Shown piece after piece: positions 36,401-42,313 of a stretch of 64,000 nucleotides of DNA (position 1 is its first letter; every line of letters begins with the position of its first letter). The stretch lies in the NCBI GenBank assembly GCA_022559845.1, contig JAHNEJ010001737.1, forward strand, positions 30,120 to 94,119, read 5' to 3'. Below the pieces are notes generated by a model. The model was not told the DNA's origin. It saw only the letters and a list, made by a program, of their open reading frames with translations, and did not search any database. Origin of the DNA: Amorphophallus konjac (lineage: Eukaryota; Streptophyta; Magnoliopsida; Alismatales; Araceae). Made by a program: the position numbers and the translations under genes.

Positions 36401-39400
36401 TAGGTTAGAGTAACCGAGTAGGATGACTTAATCTTGGCATAGGTCCCAACAGCCCTGGGACCTGGGTAGGTCGACCTACCCCTGGGCATCGGTCGACCTA
36501 TCCCTGTCGACTTTAAGTGAGCCATTCTGTCTCTTAATTTCAGCAAGTCACCCGCCCAGGGATATCCCATCCCTGTCGACTTTAACCGTTTATCAAACTC
36601 GCCCTAGGTTATTTTATATCTAACATTTAGATAACTATACACAAATGCAGGTTATTTTCTCAACCCTCGATTTATGTACAATGTCAATGCATATGTTAAT
36701 GACGAGGTGCTCCAAGGCACTTTAAAAGTCATTGGTCGTTTATCGAGGACACCAAAAAAGAGACTTCAGGCCGAAATAGATGTTGACCTTTGTTGATTTT
36801 ATCAATAAGACGTATAGAATTTACTTAAGTCATTATGTTAATCTATTACTTTATCTTTGTAGCTGAACTATTATAGAATGAGGACTAGGACAGATTCTGA
36901 CTCCCAATTGCAATACGTTGTGGGAAGAGTGAGCCCAGGTATATTTTATCTTTGTGCTTTCTTAACCTCAATATGTATTAGTACATCATGGAGAATTGAT
37001 CTTTATTTACATCTTACATTTATTTGTTTATGGTTGGTGGAACAACTGACTGGTGGATAATGATGAACAACCGAGATGTGGGCAGTAATGCATTGGCTTT
37101 CATTGCAATTAGGGAGCTCAGTCAAACTACATCAGCAAGCCAATGTGAAAGAAATTGGAGCACGTTCAGCCTTATACACTCAAAGATTCGCAATCAGCTA
37201 AAGGCTGAACGGTTAGAAAAATTAGTTTACTGCCACTACAATATGAGGTTAAGAATAAGGAATATGAAACAAAGACAACAGCTGAGGGACAAACGCGTCG
37301 CAGAGATGCAACTCCAAAAATTGATGTGGACGCTTTATTTGATGTTCACAATCCCTTGCAGTCTTGGGTGGAGACACGAGAGCAAGTTGATGAGCCCGTT
37401 TTTTATGATGATGATAGAACATGGGCAGAGGGCATACTAGATGAAGATGAGCCAAGAGATCCAGAATTTAGAAGAGCAACAAAGAGGGCCAGAGATACTC
37501 ATGCGCACCAGAGAAGGGACCCAGCTTTGTTTGTTCATGACACTGAACAACAGTCTGAGTTTGAACCAACTAGACACTCAGAATTAAATAGCAGGCCAGT
37601 CACTCCTAGAATAGTCAAGCCACCTCCATCCTTAAGAAGAAGTACATCAGTGCATGAGCTAACTGAGATGACTAGTGCTGCTACTCGAGAGGACCCGGCA
37701 ATTGAGCAGTTGAAGCAGATTTATGTGAGGCACACGCCAAGGGGAAAAAGACTCATGTCAAAGATGACTGAAAAAATCACACTAAAACATAAAAAAGCAT
37801 CCCCAAAGGCTAAAAGACGACTGGTTCCTTATGGTTCTGATGATGATGATGAGATGATCTCAGTGCAGCTGCAGGTGCTACTACTGGCGGTGGCACATAT
37901 GGTGCTCCTTCCTCCTTCCATGCAAACATAGGCAGAGGATACCCTCATAGTGAGCGAGGATATGATTCACAGAGCCAATATGGACATCCATCAGGTTATG
38001 GAGGTGGCCAACAAGAAGCAACCATTTATGGGTGAGGTCATCAACCAGAATTCCAGTTCCATCCAGTTTCTCATCTCATCCTCGAGATTCTTATGTTGAT
38101 TTTGGATTCCAATCAAGTCAACAACCTTACACTCCAAGAGGGATCCAAAGAGGGATGCAAGACTTGGCTACCTCATTGTTTGGTTATAGTGAATATACAT
38201 AATACATGCAACCTTTTTATGGGACTCAACATCAAAAGCCAGACGATGAGGGAGAAGGTTCTTCTAGTTATTATCCATATTAGAGCGCATCATCATTTAG
38301 GTAAGATCATTTAATTTCTGTAACATTTACTGTGTCTAATTAGGTTTATTGTGCTGCTTGAACCTGCTTCATGCTTAGTATGTACTCAAGAATATTAGTT
38401 TAACATGTTCAATGCTTGAACTTCAATGCCTACTTCATTTTTATTGCACTTAATCCAATTTCTTTATAGTCAAATGTATGTCTAATGAATTTTCTGATTT
38501 TTATGTGAGTATTTATATTTTATCTATTTGTTTCTGATTTTTTAGATTTATTTTTAAATTTTTTTGAACCTTTTCACTGGGTTTCGGCCGAAACCGAAAC
38601 CGAGTCGTTTCGGTTTCGGACTCGGCCGAAATCGAGTCCGAAATCGACATTGCCATCCCTGGGATATAGGAGGAAGGGGGAATCATCATTCTTATTTTTT
38701 CCTTTATCTTGCTCAATAAAAACATGTGACAAACTGATAATAGATTTAGTCAAAGGCAGTGACACCATCCTACCTTTTCTAATTCACAAGGTCAACATCA
38801 GAATTGCAAGTGTCTAGGCCATTTTTTTACACAAGAAGAGTGAAATATTAACAAGGTCAACATAAGAATGGCAAGGGTCTAGGCCATTTTTTTACACAAG
38901 AGGAATGAAATATTCACAAGATCAATGTAGGAATTGTCATTAACATTTAGCTGTTGAGTAATGTAGACTTGCCAAAGGATGGTATTCTAAAGCTGCTGGA
39001 ATACTCTACACTATCCCATTCATCTAAGCAATAAAAGAGAAAATTTCTTCCCATCCAACACCAGAATGGAATCTGATGGGCACTTGATGTGTTTTCCTGC
39101 CGTGCAACATCCCTCAATTAGTCAGCCTTTCCTAACCCTATTATTTCCTTATCAAATTTTCTCTCTATAGGATCTGATGCCATATTGAACTTGGTTCAAA
39201 GCAAGAACGAAATTGGATTAATATGTGTTGATCTATCTGGCACTCAAAGCTGAAGCCTGACGGGTGGTGACTTACACCTGATGTATGCATCAGCAATGTG
39301 AAGATCGCATCCATTTTGTGAGTGCTGAGACATCTTTTAAACTTTACAAATAACTTATGCTTCAGATCTTATAACTTCAAGTGTCCTCCCAGTCAATACT

Positions 39401-40274
39401 CCACTGATGAAAATAAATAAATAAAAATTATATGAAAGAAAAGATAACTTTTACAGTAAAATGAAAATTATCAATCTCTTCTCATCCCTAAAAAATTACA
39501 GCATGCAAGTAGATGGTGGACCAGCATCTCTAGATGGCCTGTAAAGGAGGAATGGTCCTGGCATCCTGCTTCCATATGACCTATACAACTAATTTCCAAT
39601 TTTATCAATTCAACTCAGCGAGATTGTTATAGCCAAAAATGTGAAAGGAAAAAGAAAATAAGGATACCTTTGCAGCTTCTCTAAGCTTCCTAAATGATTT
39701 ACTTGATTGGATCTTGCTAAGAGTGCTTGAAAGCATACTGATGGACATCTGCTGGCCTTCATCTGGCTTTGGATGCAAGGAATGCCTACTATCATTCAAG
39801 ATCACCACCATGTTGGAATCAAGATAGCCAGCATTGCTCATTGCCTCATAGGTTTGACCAGCCATGGTGGACCAATTACTGATTACCGTCACTATTCGCT
39901 CCTTTTTCCTTTTAAGGTCTCTTGCAACTGCCATGCCTGATGTAAGAAGACAAGAAAAATTAACCTACCTGTGTAAGAATATAAGAAAAAGAACATGGCT
40001 GATGGTAACATGGGGGGAAATGCAAATTTAAAAGTAGTTGTTAGTGAATAAATAAAGAACCACACATTAAAGAATCAATTTTGCTTTTAGAAGTGAAAAA
40101 AAAAGGGGGGACAAGGATGTGCAGCAACAAATTTCTTACCCATGAACTTTCATTGTTATCAACCATAAACTTCATATATCATAATTTAAGAATATCCAAG
40201 CTCTGACTCAGCATGACAGACAATAAACAAGCAGTGAGATCACTTTTAAACTGTTGTAGGTTAATGTAAAGGGT

Positions 40275-40312
<38 letters not shown>

Positions 40313-40319
40313 GTATATG

Positions 40320-40355
<36 letters not shown>

Positions 40356-42313
40356 TGATCAAATAGGGACGTTCGCACTGTTGTTACAATGCGGACACCT
40401 CCCTTTGATCAAATTTGGGTATGTTTAAAAAAAAAAATGGGCAGGGCCCAAAGTCCCCTAACTTGGTGTGGGGGCCAAGTCGCCTACTTCGGGTGCACGG
40501 CAAGAAAAAAAGAAAAACAGGTGTGAATAGTAGTTACTATTCATATTACTGTTCACATAAATAGTAACCACTATTCCCACCCGTTTTCTTTTTTCTTATC
40601 GTGCAAAAGTAGGTGACTTGACCCCCACTCCACATTAGAGGACCCTGGGTCCCACCCAAAAAAAACAAAAAAAATCAAGAAATGGGGTTAAAAGTAGGCA
40701 TCCACATGGTTGGCAATATCGGCCAAAACCGATACGTTTCGGCCGAAACGTATCGGTTTCGGCCGGTACCGATCCAAAACCGGACCCTAACACTGTAGCA
40801 GGTCCGAAACCTATTAAATACTAGTTTTTTAATGGTTTGACACAAAACCATTAAAAGTTTCGGCCGAAACTGACCTGTTTCGGTCCGAAACCGTCCAGTT
40901 TCGACAGAAACCAGAGAGAATTACTATTTTTTTTAATTTTTTGAATGGTTTCAAGCGGTTTCGACCGAAACCGAAACCGGTACGTATCGGTTTCGGTACC
41001 GGCTCGCGAAACCGATACTGCCATCCTTGGGCGTCCACATTGTACCTACAGTGCGGACGTCCCTATTTGATCATTCCTCGTATGTATATATATATATATA
41101 TATATATAGGAGATAATGATGATTATTCATTCCACAGAGAAAGGAAAACCAGAAGTTGGAGAAGTGACTACCAAGACCAGCAGAAACACTGTTGCATCCG
41201 TGTCCCGCACCAAAAGCATCATACTCACTCTCCAATCGTGATGTGAAACCTGAAATGCCGTTCTTTTGCTTCAGTGAGTGCATAAGAGACCTTCTCCCAG
41301 TAAGAATTTTATGCGCATATGTCTGTCCAATCGGAAAAGCATAACTTCTTACATGGGATCCAAGAAGTGCAAAAATTTAAAATGCAAGTTCCATCTACAT
41401 CAAAAGGTTAATGACACAAGTATATACCTGCTCACCAACATCCCACAGTATCCTGTCCACTGGTGCATTAAAGACATAATGAATTGCAATGGTCAACTCC
41501 ACCGCCCCAAGGCTGGCTTTAAAAGGCTTACACGCTTTCCCCATGATGAACGAAATTTCCGAGCGGATTTCCTCGGCCAAGAGTTTCAGTTCCTTGGAAG
41601 AAAGGTTCTTTAAATGAGCGGGAGTTTCTAGCGTGTCCAACAGTGGCGTCGGATCCCCCTCCCGCCCCACATCGCCGCCTTCAGGCAAAGCATTAATCTG
41701 TTTATGTAATCCCTACACGGCATGTTAGGTGAATCATCGGTATGCATCCCACACTTCAACAGATCATCTTTAAGTGAGTTAGGGTAGCTCTCTCTAAGGA
41801 TAAGAAATAAGAAGAGGCTATATATTAATCGTTATACAGCCCAAGTCACTGATGTTTCATGCCACATGGACAAAATAAGCTAGTACCAAAAGGAAGTAAA
41901 ACAATCATAACATCCCGTCTGCGAAACGATATCCTTCACTCCGAGTAGCCTCTTAAACTTGGCCCACAGACAAAATGGAACTCGAACATGACAGCGCGTC
42001 GGTAGCAACAAAGCTGAGCTATCCATGCCTTAACCAGTAATTGACCAAAACACACGCAGAGGAATTGAGTAAAACAGTTCTCATCAAGCAATGGGCGTCT
42101 GCGAGGCCAAAGAAAGGGAAGAAAGGAAGAGAATTCTTGGCGCACCTTCGCGGAGTGGCAGGAAATCGAAATCTGATGGAGGCTAATCTTCCGCGGTTCC
42201 ACGTCCACATGGCGAGGAGGTGCAGGAAAACCCATCTTTTGCACACAAACCCTCGATTTGCAAAGGGCGAGGGACCTAAACCCAGGCGGGCACTGTCCGG
42301 CAGCAGAGCCCAT
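947..42313 (-). CDS. DXS: 1-deoxy-D-xylulose-5-phosphate synthase-like, class III (split gene, 3' end outside window)
   Basis: Family role: DXS condenses pyruvate and glyceraldehyde-3-phosphate with thiamine diphosphate, the first step of the plastid MEP isoprenoid pathway. Seven exons join in phase with GT-AG introns (42313-42146, 41712-41428, 41322-41172, 39936-39668, 30212-29930, 28825-28521, 1225-947) to give 580 codons. The usual length is about 700, so roughly 120-140 C-terminal residues (the rest of the transketolase C-terminal domain) should lie beyond position 1. Segments such as [17 protein letters not shown] and [15 protein letters not shown] identify the family. The wording [13 protein letters not shown] and KPFKASL matches the class III clade (Arabidopsis At5g11380 type) rather than class I or II. 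The GDG cofactor motif reads SNW, and His residues conserved in active DXS are replaced, so catalysis is doubtful. The visible exons have no stop or frameshift, so the gene looks intact where it can be seen. Introns 4 and 6 are greatly enlarged by transposons. Confidence 0.9.
1860..2321 (-). pseudogene. LINE C-terminal zinc-binding domain (zf-RVT) remnant
   Basis: The minus strand encodes [30 protein letters not shown] and, after a stop, [18 protein letters not shown]. These are the Cys/His-rich C-terminal domain of plant L1-type polymerases. A further segment resembling [13 protein letters not shown] marks the very end of the ORF. Confidence 0.75.
2824..4547 (-). pseudogene. LINE reverse transcriptase remnant
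   Basis: Several frames carry the domain: [20 protein letters not shown] (about 4290), [20 protein letters not shown] (about 3810), [19 protein letters not shown] (about 3620), and YADD followed by IILF encoded at 3302-3270. The catalytic YADD is intact. A thumb-type segment, [18 protein letters not shown], follows at 3030-2970. At least four frame changes make it non-functional. Confidence 0.88.
4632..5448 (-). pseudogene. LINE apurinic-type endonuclease remnant
   Basis: The segment [13 protein letters not shown] is the endonuclease/exonuclease/phosphatase motif II (the catalytic Glu of LQETK), and AGGIMVMW is the downstream conserved block. A second segment at 4832-4632 reads [20 protein letters not shown] followed by SRLDRFL, the C-terminal motif of LINE endonucleases. 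In LINEs this enzyme nicks the target DNA for target-primed reverse transcription. Frameshifts separate the pieces. Confidence 0.85.
5507..6193 (-). pseudogene. LINE ORF1 C-terminal remnant
   Basis: The minus-strand frame through 6145 continues into 5776-5507 after one stop. It reads upstream, without a stop, to the gypsy insertion site at 6193 and into sequence at 26725 and above. It has no conserved domain I can name. Assignment rests on its position 5' of the endonuclease and on frame continuity. Confidence 0.5.
6194..6198. repeat. Left target-site duplication GTCGC
   Basis: GTCGC immediately before the TG of the gypsy left LTR. An identical copy follows the CA end of the right LTR at 26721-26725. 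This shows that both LTRs belong to one insertion despite 20.5 kb and a nested element between them. Confidence 0.92.
6228..6860. repeat. CCGGAGGGGG / CCCCCTCCGG dyad array (left LTR)
   Basis: About a dozen units alternate CCCCCTCCGGT with ACCGGAGGGGG, separated by 4-20 nt (for example CCGGTACATGCACCGG). Each pair can fold into a GC-rich hairpin. GA microsatellite and A-runs interrupt the array. Open frames here are low-complexity Pro/Gly/Arg strings and are not considered genes. Confidence 0.8.
6894..6901 (+). promoter_or_regulatory. TATA box of Tat-like left LTR
   Basis: TATAAAAG in the context CCACCTCCTATAAAAGGGAG, followed by a purine-rich leader. Identical in the right LTR at 24653-24660. 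A probable LTR promoter with transcription start about 25-35 nt downstream. Confidence 0.6.
7784..9777 (+). repeat. Copy-1 left LTR
   Basis: 1994 bp, TG...CA. Nearly identical to the right LTR except for a sharply diverged block at about 8207-8412. It holds the TATA candidate TATATAA at 8230-8236. Confidence 0.9.
9781..9791 (+). other. Primer binding site, initiator-Met tRNA type
   Basis: TGGTATCAGAG at the standard spacing from the LTR end. This is the well-known plant site complementary to initiator-methionine tRNA. Confidence 0.85.
10170..10499 (+). pseudogene. Copy-1 gag-like N-terminal ORF fragment
   Basis: Encodes [20 protein letters not shown] followed by a charged, coiled-coil-like helix and a Pro/Ala-rich segment. 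The upstream frame extends a little before the ATG. It ends where a frameshift moves the reading into 10433-11092. A gag-like nature is inferred from its position after the primer site, its charge and its Pro-rich tail. No zinc knuckle is seen. Confidence 0.4.
10433..11092 (+). CDS. Copy-1 ORF of unknown function, conserved in copy 2
   Basis: 219 codons. The N-terminal part has an acidic motif, [18 protein letters not shown] Pro/Ser/Val/Thr-rich linker follows, then a block beginning [19 protein letters not shown] and containing [13 protein letters not shown]. About two thirds of 108 residues match copy 2 by hand alignment (56641-56183). I recognise no family. It could be a gag-derived or protease-linked protein, or partly the fossil 3' end of a longer polyprotein. 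The start shown is simply the first ATG of the open frame; homology begins further in. Confidence 0.45.
   Translation: MSFTFTYLRGQSEDAPPGFTLVSYEADQELVEEYLVEVVGLESDPKECLVGQGEGPPNDSILLVTPTPPVVPELSVPPTLSSVDVPSTDPVLSAIPLLPVSPTVTQPLVTIVPLSTPYVDTVWSDFFHAFERQRLDFLFTVLHIKRPDDFPITHLLVLTHFCTRGRVFSNRRRLTRVETRDLKLWVNLSLHLVYADGVRHSHRVVPCVCISLSSVIVVL
11525..13510 (+). repeat. Copy-1 right LTR
   Basis: 1986 bp, preceded by the purine-rich CCCAGGGAGAAT. The block at about 11946-12148 differs strongly from the left LTR, and its TATA candidate reads TATAAAA (11972-11978). Confidence 0.9.
13511..14640 (+). repeat. Tat-like left LTR, second part
   Basis: Resumes exactly where the first part stops (the ATGCC duplication, then CGAGAAGTCGAATGACGG) and follows the right LTR to the terminal GTGTAAACA. 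It contains 50-60-bp tandem units around GAGAAGTCAAGAAATCAAGA (13515-13900). Confidence 0.9.
14644..14661 (+). other. Primer-binding-site candidate of Tat-like element
   Basis: TGGCACGCCCGGTGGGAC begins 3 nt after the left LTR end. A site starting TGG at this spacing is what an LTR element needs to prime minus-strand synthesis from a tRNA 3' end. I cannot assign the tRNA with certainty. Confidence 0.6.
14662..16800. other. Non-coding interior of Tat-like element
   Basis: Short repeats of the form GGGGGCATCAAGGTTAA (14770-14950), then AG-rich sequence and a purine tract at 16385-16430. No gag-like ORF or zinc knuckle is visible where gag should be. Confidence 0.5.
17100..18360 (+). repeat. 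Degenerate relatives of array B
   Basis: Dispersed units such as CCCAAATCCTTGGTTCAAAA (17216) and TTGGCTTCCAAACCACAAAG (about 18280) share the CCAAATC...TTGGCTTCCAAAC...GTCAGCC pattern with array B but are strongly diverged. A separate duplicated segment (AAAACCCGAAAGGGCG units) occurs at 16808-17030 and 17665-17885. Confidence 0.6.
18640..19262 (+). repeat. Tandem array A (about 55-bp unit, 110-bp dimers at the start)
   Basis: Repeats of the form TTGACCTACAAGTC...TTTTTGGACCGTCAATTCCACC. The GGACCGT landmark recurs at 18714, 18824, 18934, about 18990, 19044, about 19100, 19154 and 19211. The first two spacings are 110 bp, with an alternate half-unit carrying GGGCCATCAACCC; the rest are 54-57 bp. 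The array abuts the integrase remnant. Confidence 0.9.
19395..20690 (+). pseudogene. Ty3/gypsy integrase remnant
   Basis: Frames in order: [10 protein letters not shown] linker wording (about 19397), [20 protein letters not shown] and the zinc-binding His pair (19485-19620), then the core. The core has the first catalytic Asp in [10 protein letters not shown] (19790s), the second Asp in IMSDNDTPF (19950s) and the Glu in [13 protein letters not shown] (about 20050-20085). After a stop the C-terminal part continues (20326-20685, [17 protein letters not shown]). All three DDE residues are present, but at least two frameshifts and one stop split the ORF. Immediately upstream, where RNase H is expected, there is a tandem array instead. 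Confidence 0.85.
20765..21720 (+). repeat. Tandem array B (about 42-48-bp unit, about 20 copies)
   Basis: Units of the form CCCCAAATCCCAAGTTTCGG then CTTCCCAACATTGCTTGGTC. The centre of the array (21050-21480) is the most homogeneous and the edges are divergent, as expected of an array amplified by unequal exchange. It lies 3' of the integrase remnant. Confidence 0.9.
22684..23363 (+). other. Unassigned open segments in Tat-like interior
   Basis: Two plus-strand open stretches (22684-23007 and 23106-23363) encode basic, Lys/Gln-rich sequence with no motif I recognise. They lie between the integrase remnant and the right LTR. They could be relics of an extra ORF or chance open frames in purine-rich DNA. 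Confidence 0.25.
24128..24635. repeat. CCGGAGGGGG / CCCCCTCCGG dyad array (right LTR)
   Basis: The same array as in the left LTR but shorter, missing several units present at 6600-6740. It includes a G run of about 17 near 24500. The unit-number difference between two LTRs of one insertion indicates unstable copy number. Confidence 0.8.
24653..24660 (+). promoter_or_regulatory. TATA box of Tat-like right LTR
   Basis: TATAAAAG, conserved with 6894-6901. It would drive transcription rightward, antisense to the DXS-like gene within its intron 6. Confidence 0.55.
26721..26725. repeat. Right target-site duplication GTCGC
   Basis: GTCGC follows the terminal CA of the right LTR and matches 6194-6198. 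LINE sequence resumes directly afterwards. Confidence 0.92.
26726..27560 (-). mobile_element. LINE 5' portion (continuation of the 1653-6193 LINE)
   Basis: This lies immediately beyond the right GTCGC target duplication of the gypsy element. The minus-strand frame that is open at 6193 continues here for 40 codons before the first stop. Further upstream, ORF1-like fragments appear (27590-27204 and 27349-27110, in different frames). No named domain is recognisable; assignment is by frame continuity and position. The 5' boundary near 27,560 is approximate. Confidence 0.6.
27572..27976 (+). mobile_element. 5'-truncated LINE 3' end (plus strand)
   Basis: The plus strand encodes [18 protein letters not shown], the characteristic last block of plant L1-type polymerases. 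It is followed by a 3'UTR ending AATGAAATGTGGGCTGC... and an A-run at 27969-27975. This duplicates the C-terminal block of the minus-strand LINE, so it is a separate insertion. Its 5' boundary with the minus-strand LINE is approximate. Confidence 0.7.
28521..28825 (-). CDS. DXS: DXS-like exon 6 (catalytic Glu block)
   Basis: The exon is 305 nt; acceptor ATGCAG, donor CAG|GTTGTT. It encodes the linker and the start of the pyrimidine-binding domain, including [20 protein letters not shown] and [16 protein letters not shown]. The Glu of AEQHAVTF, which activates the ThDP aminopyrimidine in the transketolase superfamily, is present, as is the Tyr of RAYDQ. The next coding base is 27.3 kb away, at 1225. 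Confidence 0.92.
28826..29929 (-). other. Intron 5 of the DXS-like gene
   Basis: 1104 bp between donor CAAG|GTCCAT and acceptor ATGCAG. AT-rich sequence with no transposon or other gene that I recognise. Confidence 0.7.
29930..30212 (-). CDS. DXS: DXS-like exon 5
   Basis: The exon is 283 nt; the acceptor is GGTTAG and the donor CAAG|GTCCAT, ending one base into a codon. It encodes [20 protein letters not shown], then [20 protein letters not shown], then [20 protein letters not shown]. Most DXS proteins have VDGHN where this one has INGNN, so the histidine equivalent to E. coli His299 is Asn. The region after VITEE is divergent and lacks the GRGY motif of active enzymes. Confidence 0.9.
31725..32379. 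mobile_element. hAT-like non-autonomous element, 655 bp
   Basis: Exact 8-bp target duplication GTCCAGCC at 31717-31724 and 32380-32387. The ends are related inverted repeats: CATGGTTTGCCATCTC on the left, and TAAGGTTTTCCGTCTC on the complement of the right. The interior is mostly CT-rich microsatellite (31,850-32,000) and AT-rich sequence. It has no coding capacity. Confidence 0.7.
32873..32972. repeat. 66-bp local duplication
   Basis: GGCTTGTTCTATTTCC followed by TTGATGATTGGTCAGAT (or TAGATGATTGGTCAGAT) occurs twice with a 66-bp period. Confidence 0.7.
33314..33321. repeat. hAT left target duplication AGATATAG
   Basis: Eight bases directly before CAGGG. The right copy at 38662-38669 is GGATATAG. 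Confidence 0.8.
33770..34515 (+). repeat. 155-bp tandem repeats, about 5 copies, inside the hAT element
   Basis: Units of the form TTAAACCCTAATTACACCCT, then TTTCCTCTAATTAGGTTTAG, then TCAATTGAAGCTCAATTAAG. ACCCTAATTA starts at about 33780, 33937, 34089, 34242 and 34417. They lie between the left end and the transposase start. Confidence 0.85.
35831..35971 (+). repeat. 90-bp tandem duplication in the transposase
   Basis: TTTCATTTCTTTGGAGTCTT...AGCTATAAGAATGCGCTCAA and TTTCATTTCTTTGGAATCTC...AGGTATAAGAATGAGCTGAA are 90 bp apart and differ at several positions. This is an old internal duplication. Confidence 0.8.
36334..36604. mobile_element. Small MITE (271 bp) nested in the hAT element
   Basis: Terminal inverted repeats GGGCGAGTTTGA...GGTTA and the complement of TAACC...TCAAACTCGCCC, flanked by TAG on both sides (36331-36333 and 36605-36607). 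The ends resemble PIF/Harbinger (Tourist-like) elements. The interior repeats GGTCGACCTA and CCCTGTCGACTTTAA motifs. No coding capacity. Confidence 0.75.
38662..38669. repeat. hAT right target duplication GGATATAG
   Basis: Eight bases directly after the terminal CCCTG. One mismatch to the left copy. Confidence 0.8.
38785..38938. repeat. 66-bp tandem duplication in intron 4
   Basis: CACAAGGTCAACATCAGAAT...TCTAGGCCATTTTTTTACAC is repeated with a 66-bp period, with a third partial unit at about 38911. Confidence 0.8.
39668..39936 (-). CDS. DXS: DXS-like exon 4 (degenerate ThDP/Mg motif)
   Basis: The exon is 269 nt; it completes the Gly codon split across intron 3 and ends in phase 0 at AAG|GTATCC. 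It encodes [20 protein letters not shown], then [20 protein letters not shown], then [17 protein letters not shown]. In active enzymes the cofactor motif is GDGAxTAG...ILNDN. Here the GDG position reads SNW, so the Mg-coordinating Asp is replaced, and NDN reads NDS. The flanking residues are well conserved, so this is substitution and not decay of the exon. Confidence 0.9.
40277..40354. repeat. (TA)n/(GA)n microsatellite
   Basis: A run of TA dinucleotides with two TATG interruptions, followed by (AG)n. A second (TA)n lies at 41086-41108, on the other side of the foldback element. Confidence 0.95.
40357..41075. mobile_element. Long-arm foldback/MITE element with a nested hAT MITE
   Basis: Outer ends GATCAAATAGGGACGT...CGCACTG and the complement of CAGTGCGGACGTCCCTATTT. 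The arms continue inward: GGGCAGGGCCCAAAGTCCCC, then GGGGGCCAAGTCGCCTACTT, then GAATAGTAGTTACTATT. They pair with 40560-40660. A 325-bp hAT MITE splits the right arm. Both flanks are TA/GA-rich, so no clear target duplication can be called. Confidence 0.75.
40705..41029. mobile_element. 325-bp hAT MITE, relative of the 33322 hAT transposon
   Basis: Ends CATGGTTGGCAATATCGG and the complement of CCGATACTGCCATCCTTG match the ends of the hAT element in intron 4. The 8-bp target duplication GGCATCCA / GGCGTCCA (7 of 8) lies at 40697-40704 and 41030-41037. The interior is almost entirely TTTCGG/CCGAAA motifs. No coding capacity. Confidence 0.85.
41172..41322 (-). CDS. DXS: DXS-like exon 3
   Basis: The exon is 151 nt, entering in phase 0 and ending after the first base of a Gly codon (CTTG|GTAGTC). 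It encodes [19 protein letters not shown], then [20 protein letters not shown], then [10 protein letters not shown]. This is the conserved DXS block between the HKILTGR motif and the cofactor motif. The acceptor is ACAG at 41323-41326. Confidence 0.88.
41428..41712 (-). CDS. DXS: DXS-like exon 2
   Basis: The exon has 95 codons, phase 0 to phase 0, with acceptor TGTAG and donor CAG|GTATAT. An alternative acceptor 15 nt further in (AAACAG, exon from 41697) would keep the frame. It encodes the start of the ThDP-binding domain: [20 protein letters not shown], then [20 protein letters not shown], then [10 protein letters not shown]. Active plant DXS has GHLSSSLG where this protein has KPFKASLG, so the histidine equivalent to E. 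coli His49 is absent. It also has GHQ where this protein has GEQ. Confidence 0.88.
42146..42313 (-). CDS. DXS: DXS-like exon 1 (transit peptide)
   Basis: The exon has 56 codons from the ATG at 42313 ([10 protein letters not shown]...) to AAG followed by the donor GTGCGC. The product is rich in Ser, Arg, Lys and Cys and nearly free of acidic residues for the first 35 positions, as expected of a chloroplast transit peptide. This start was chosen because it follows a plausible 5'UTR acceptor (CTTGCAG, exon resuming at 42343) and no better ATG is in frame downstream of that acceptor. The open frame extends upstream to 42436 but runs through the 5'UTR intron. Confidence 0.75.

Larger units (their letters stand above)
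34583..37940 (+). pseudogene. hAT transposase pseudogene (BED finger, DUF659, hAT dimerisation)
   Basis: Domains in order: a BED-type zinc finger ([19 protein letters not shown], interrupted by a stop at about 34728); an acidic/basic linker; a DUF659-like block (about 35230-35450, with an in-frame TGA before CTIMCDDW); the catalytic-core wording [20 protein letters not shown] and [16 protein letters not shown] (35560-35690); and the C-terminal dimerisation motif [20 protein letters not shown] (37130-37190). A 90-bp internal duplication (35831-35971), stops and the nested MITE disrupt it. hAT transposases cut and paste the element. This copy cannot make a complete protein. Confidence 0.85.
33322..38661 (+). 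mobile_element. hAT transposon, decayed (5.3 kb)
   Basis: Terminal inverted repeats: CAGGGTTGGCAGTATCGG on the left, and CAGGGATGGCAATGTCGA on the complement of the right. An 8-bp target duplication AGATATAG / GGATATAG (7 of 8) lies at 33314-33321 and 38662-38669. Both subterminal regions are rich in TTTCGG/CCGAAA motifs (33340-33510 and 38578-38650). The interior encodes a broken transposase (34583-37940). A 155-bp tandem array lies before it, and a small MITE (36334-36604) sits within it. Confidence 0.9.
30213..39667 (-). other. Intron 4 of the DXS-like gene (9.5 kb)
   Basis: Delimited by AAG|GTATCC and GGTTAG. It holds a 655-bp hAT-like element (31725-32379), the 5.3-kb hAT transposon (33322-38661) and small local duplications. 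The stretches 30213-31716, 32388-33313 and 38670-39667 have no recognisable gene. Short minus-strand open frames near 30,584-31,221 have no identifiable homology. Confidence 0.75.
39937..41171 (-). other. Intron 3 of the DXS-like gene
   Basis: 1235 bp between CTTG|GTAGTC and ATCAG. More than half is the foldback element at 40357-41075. The remainder is AT-rich with TA/GA microsatellites. Confidence 0.8.
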
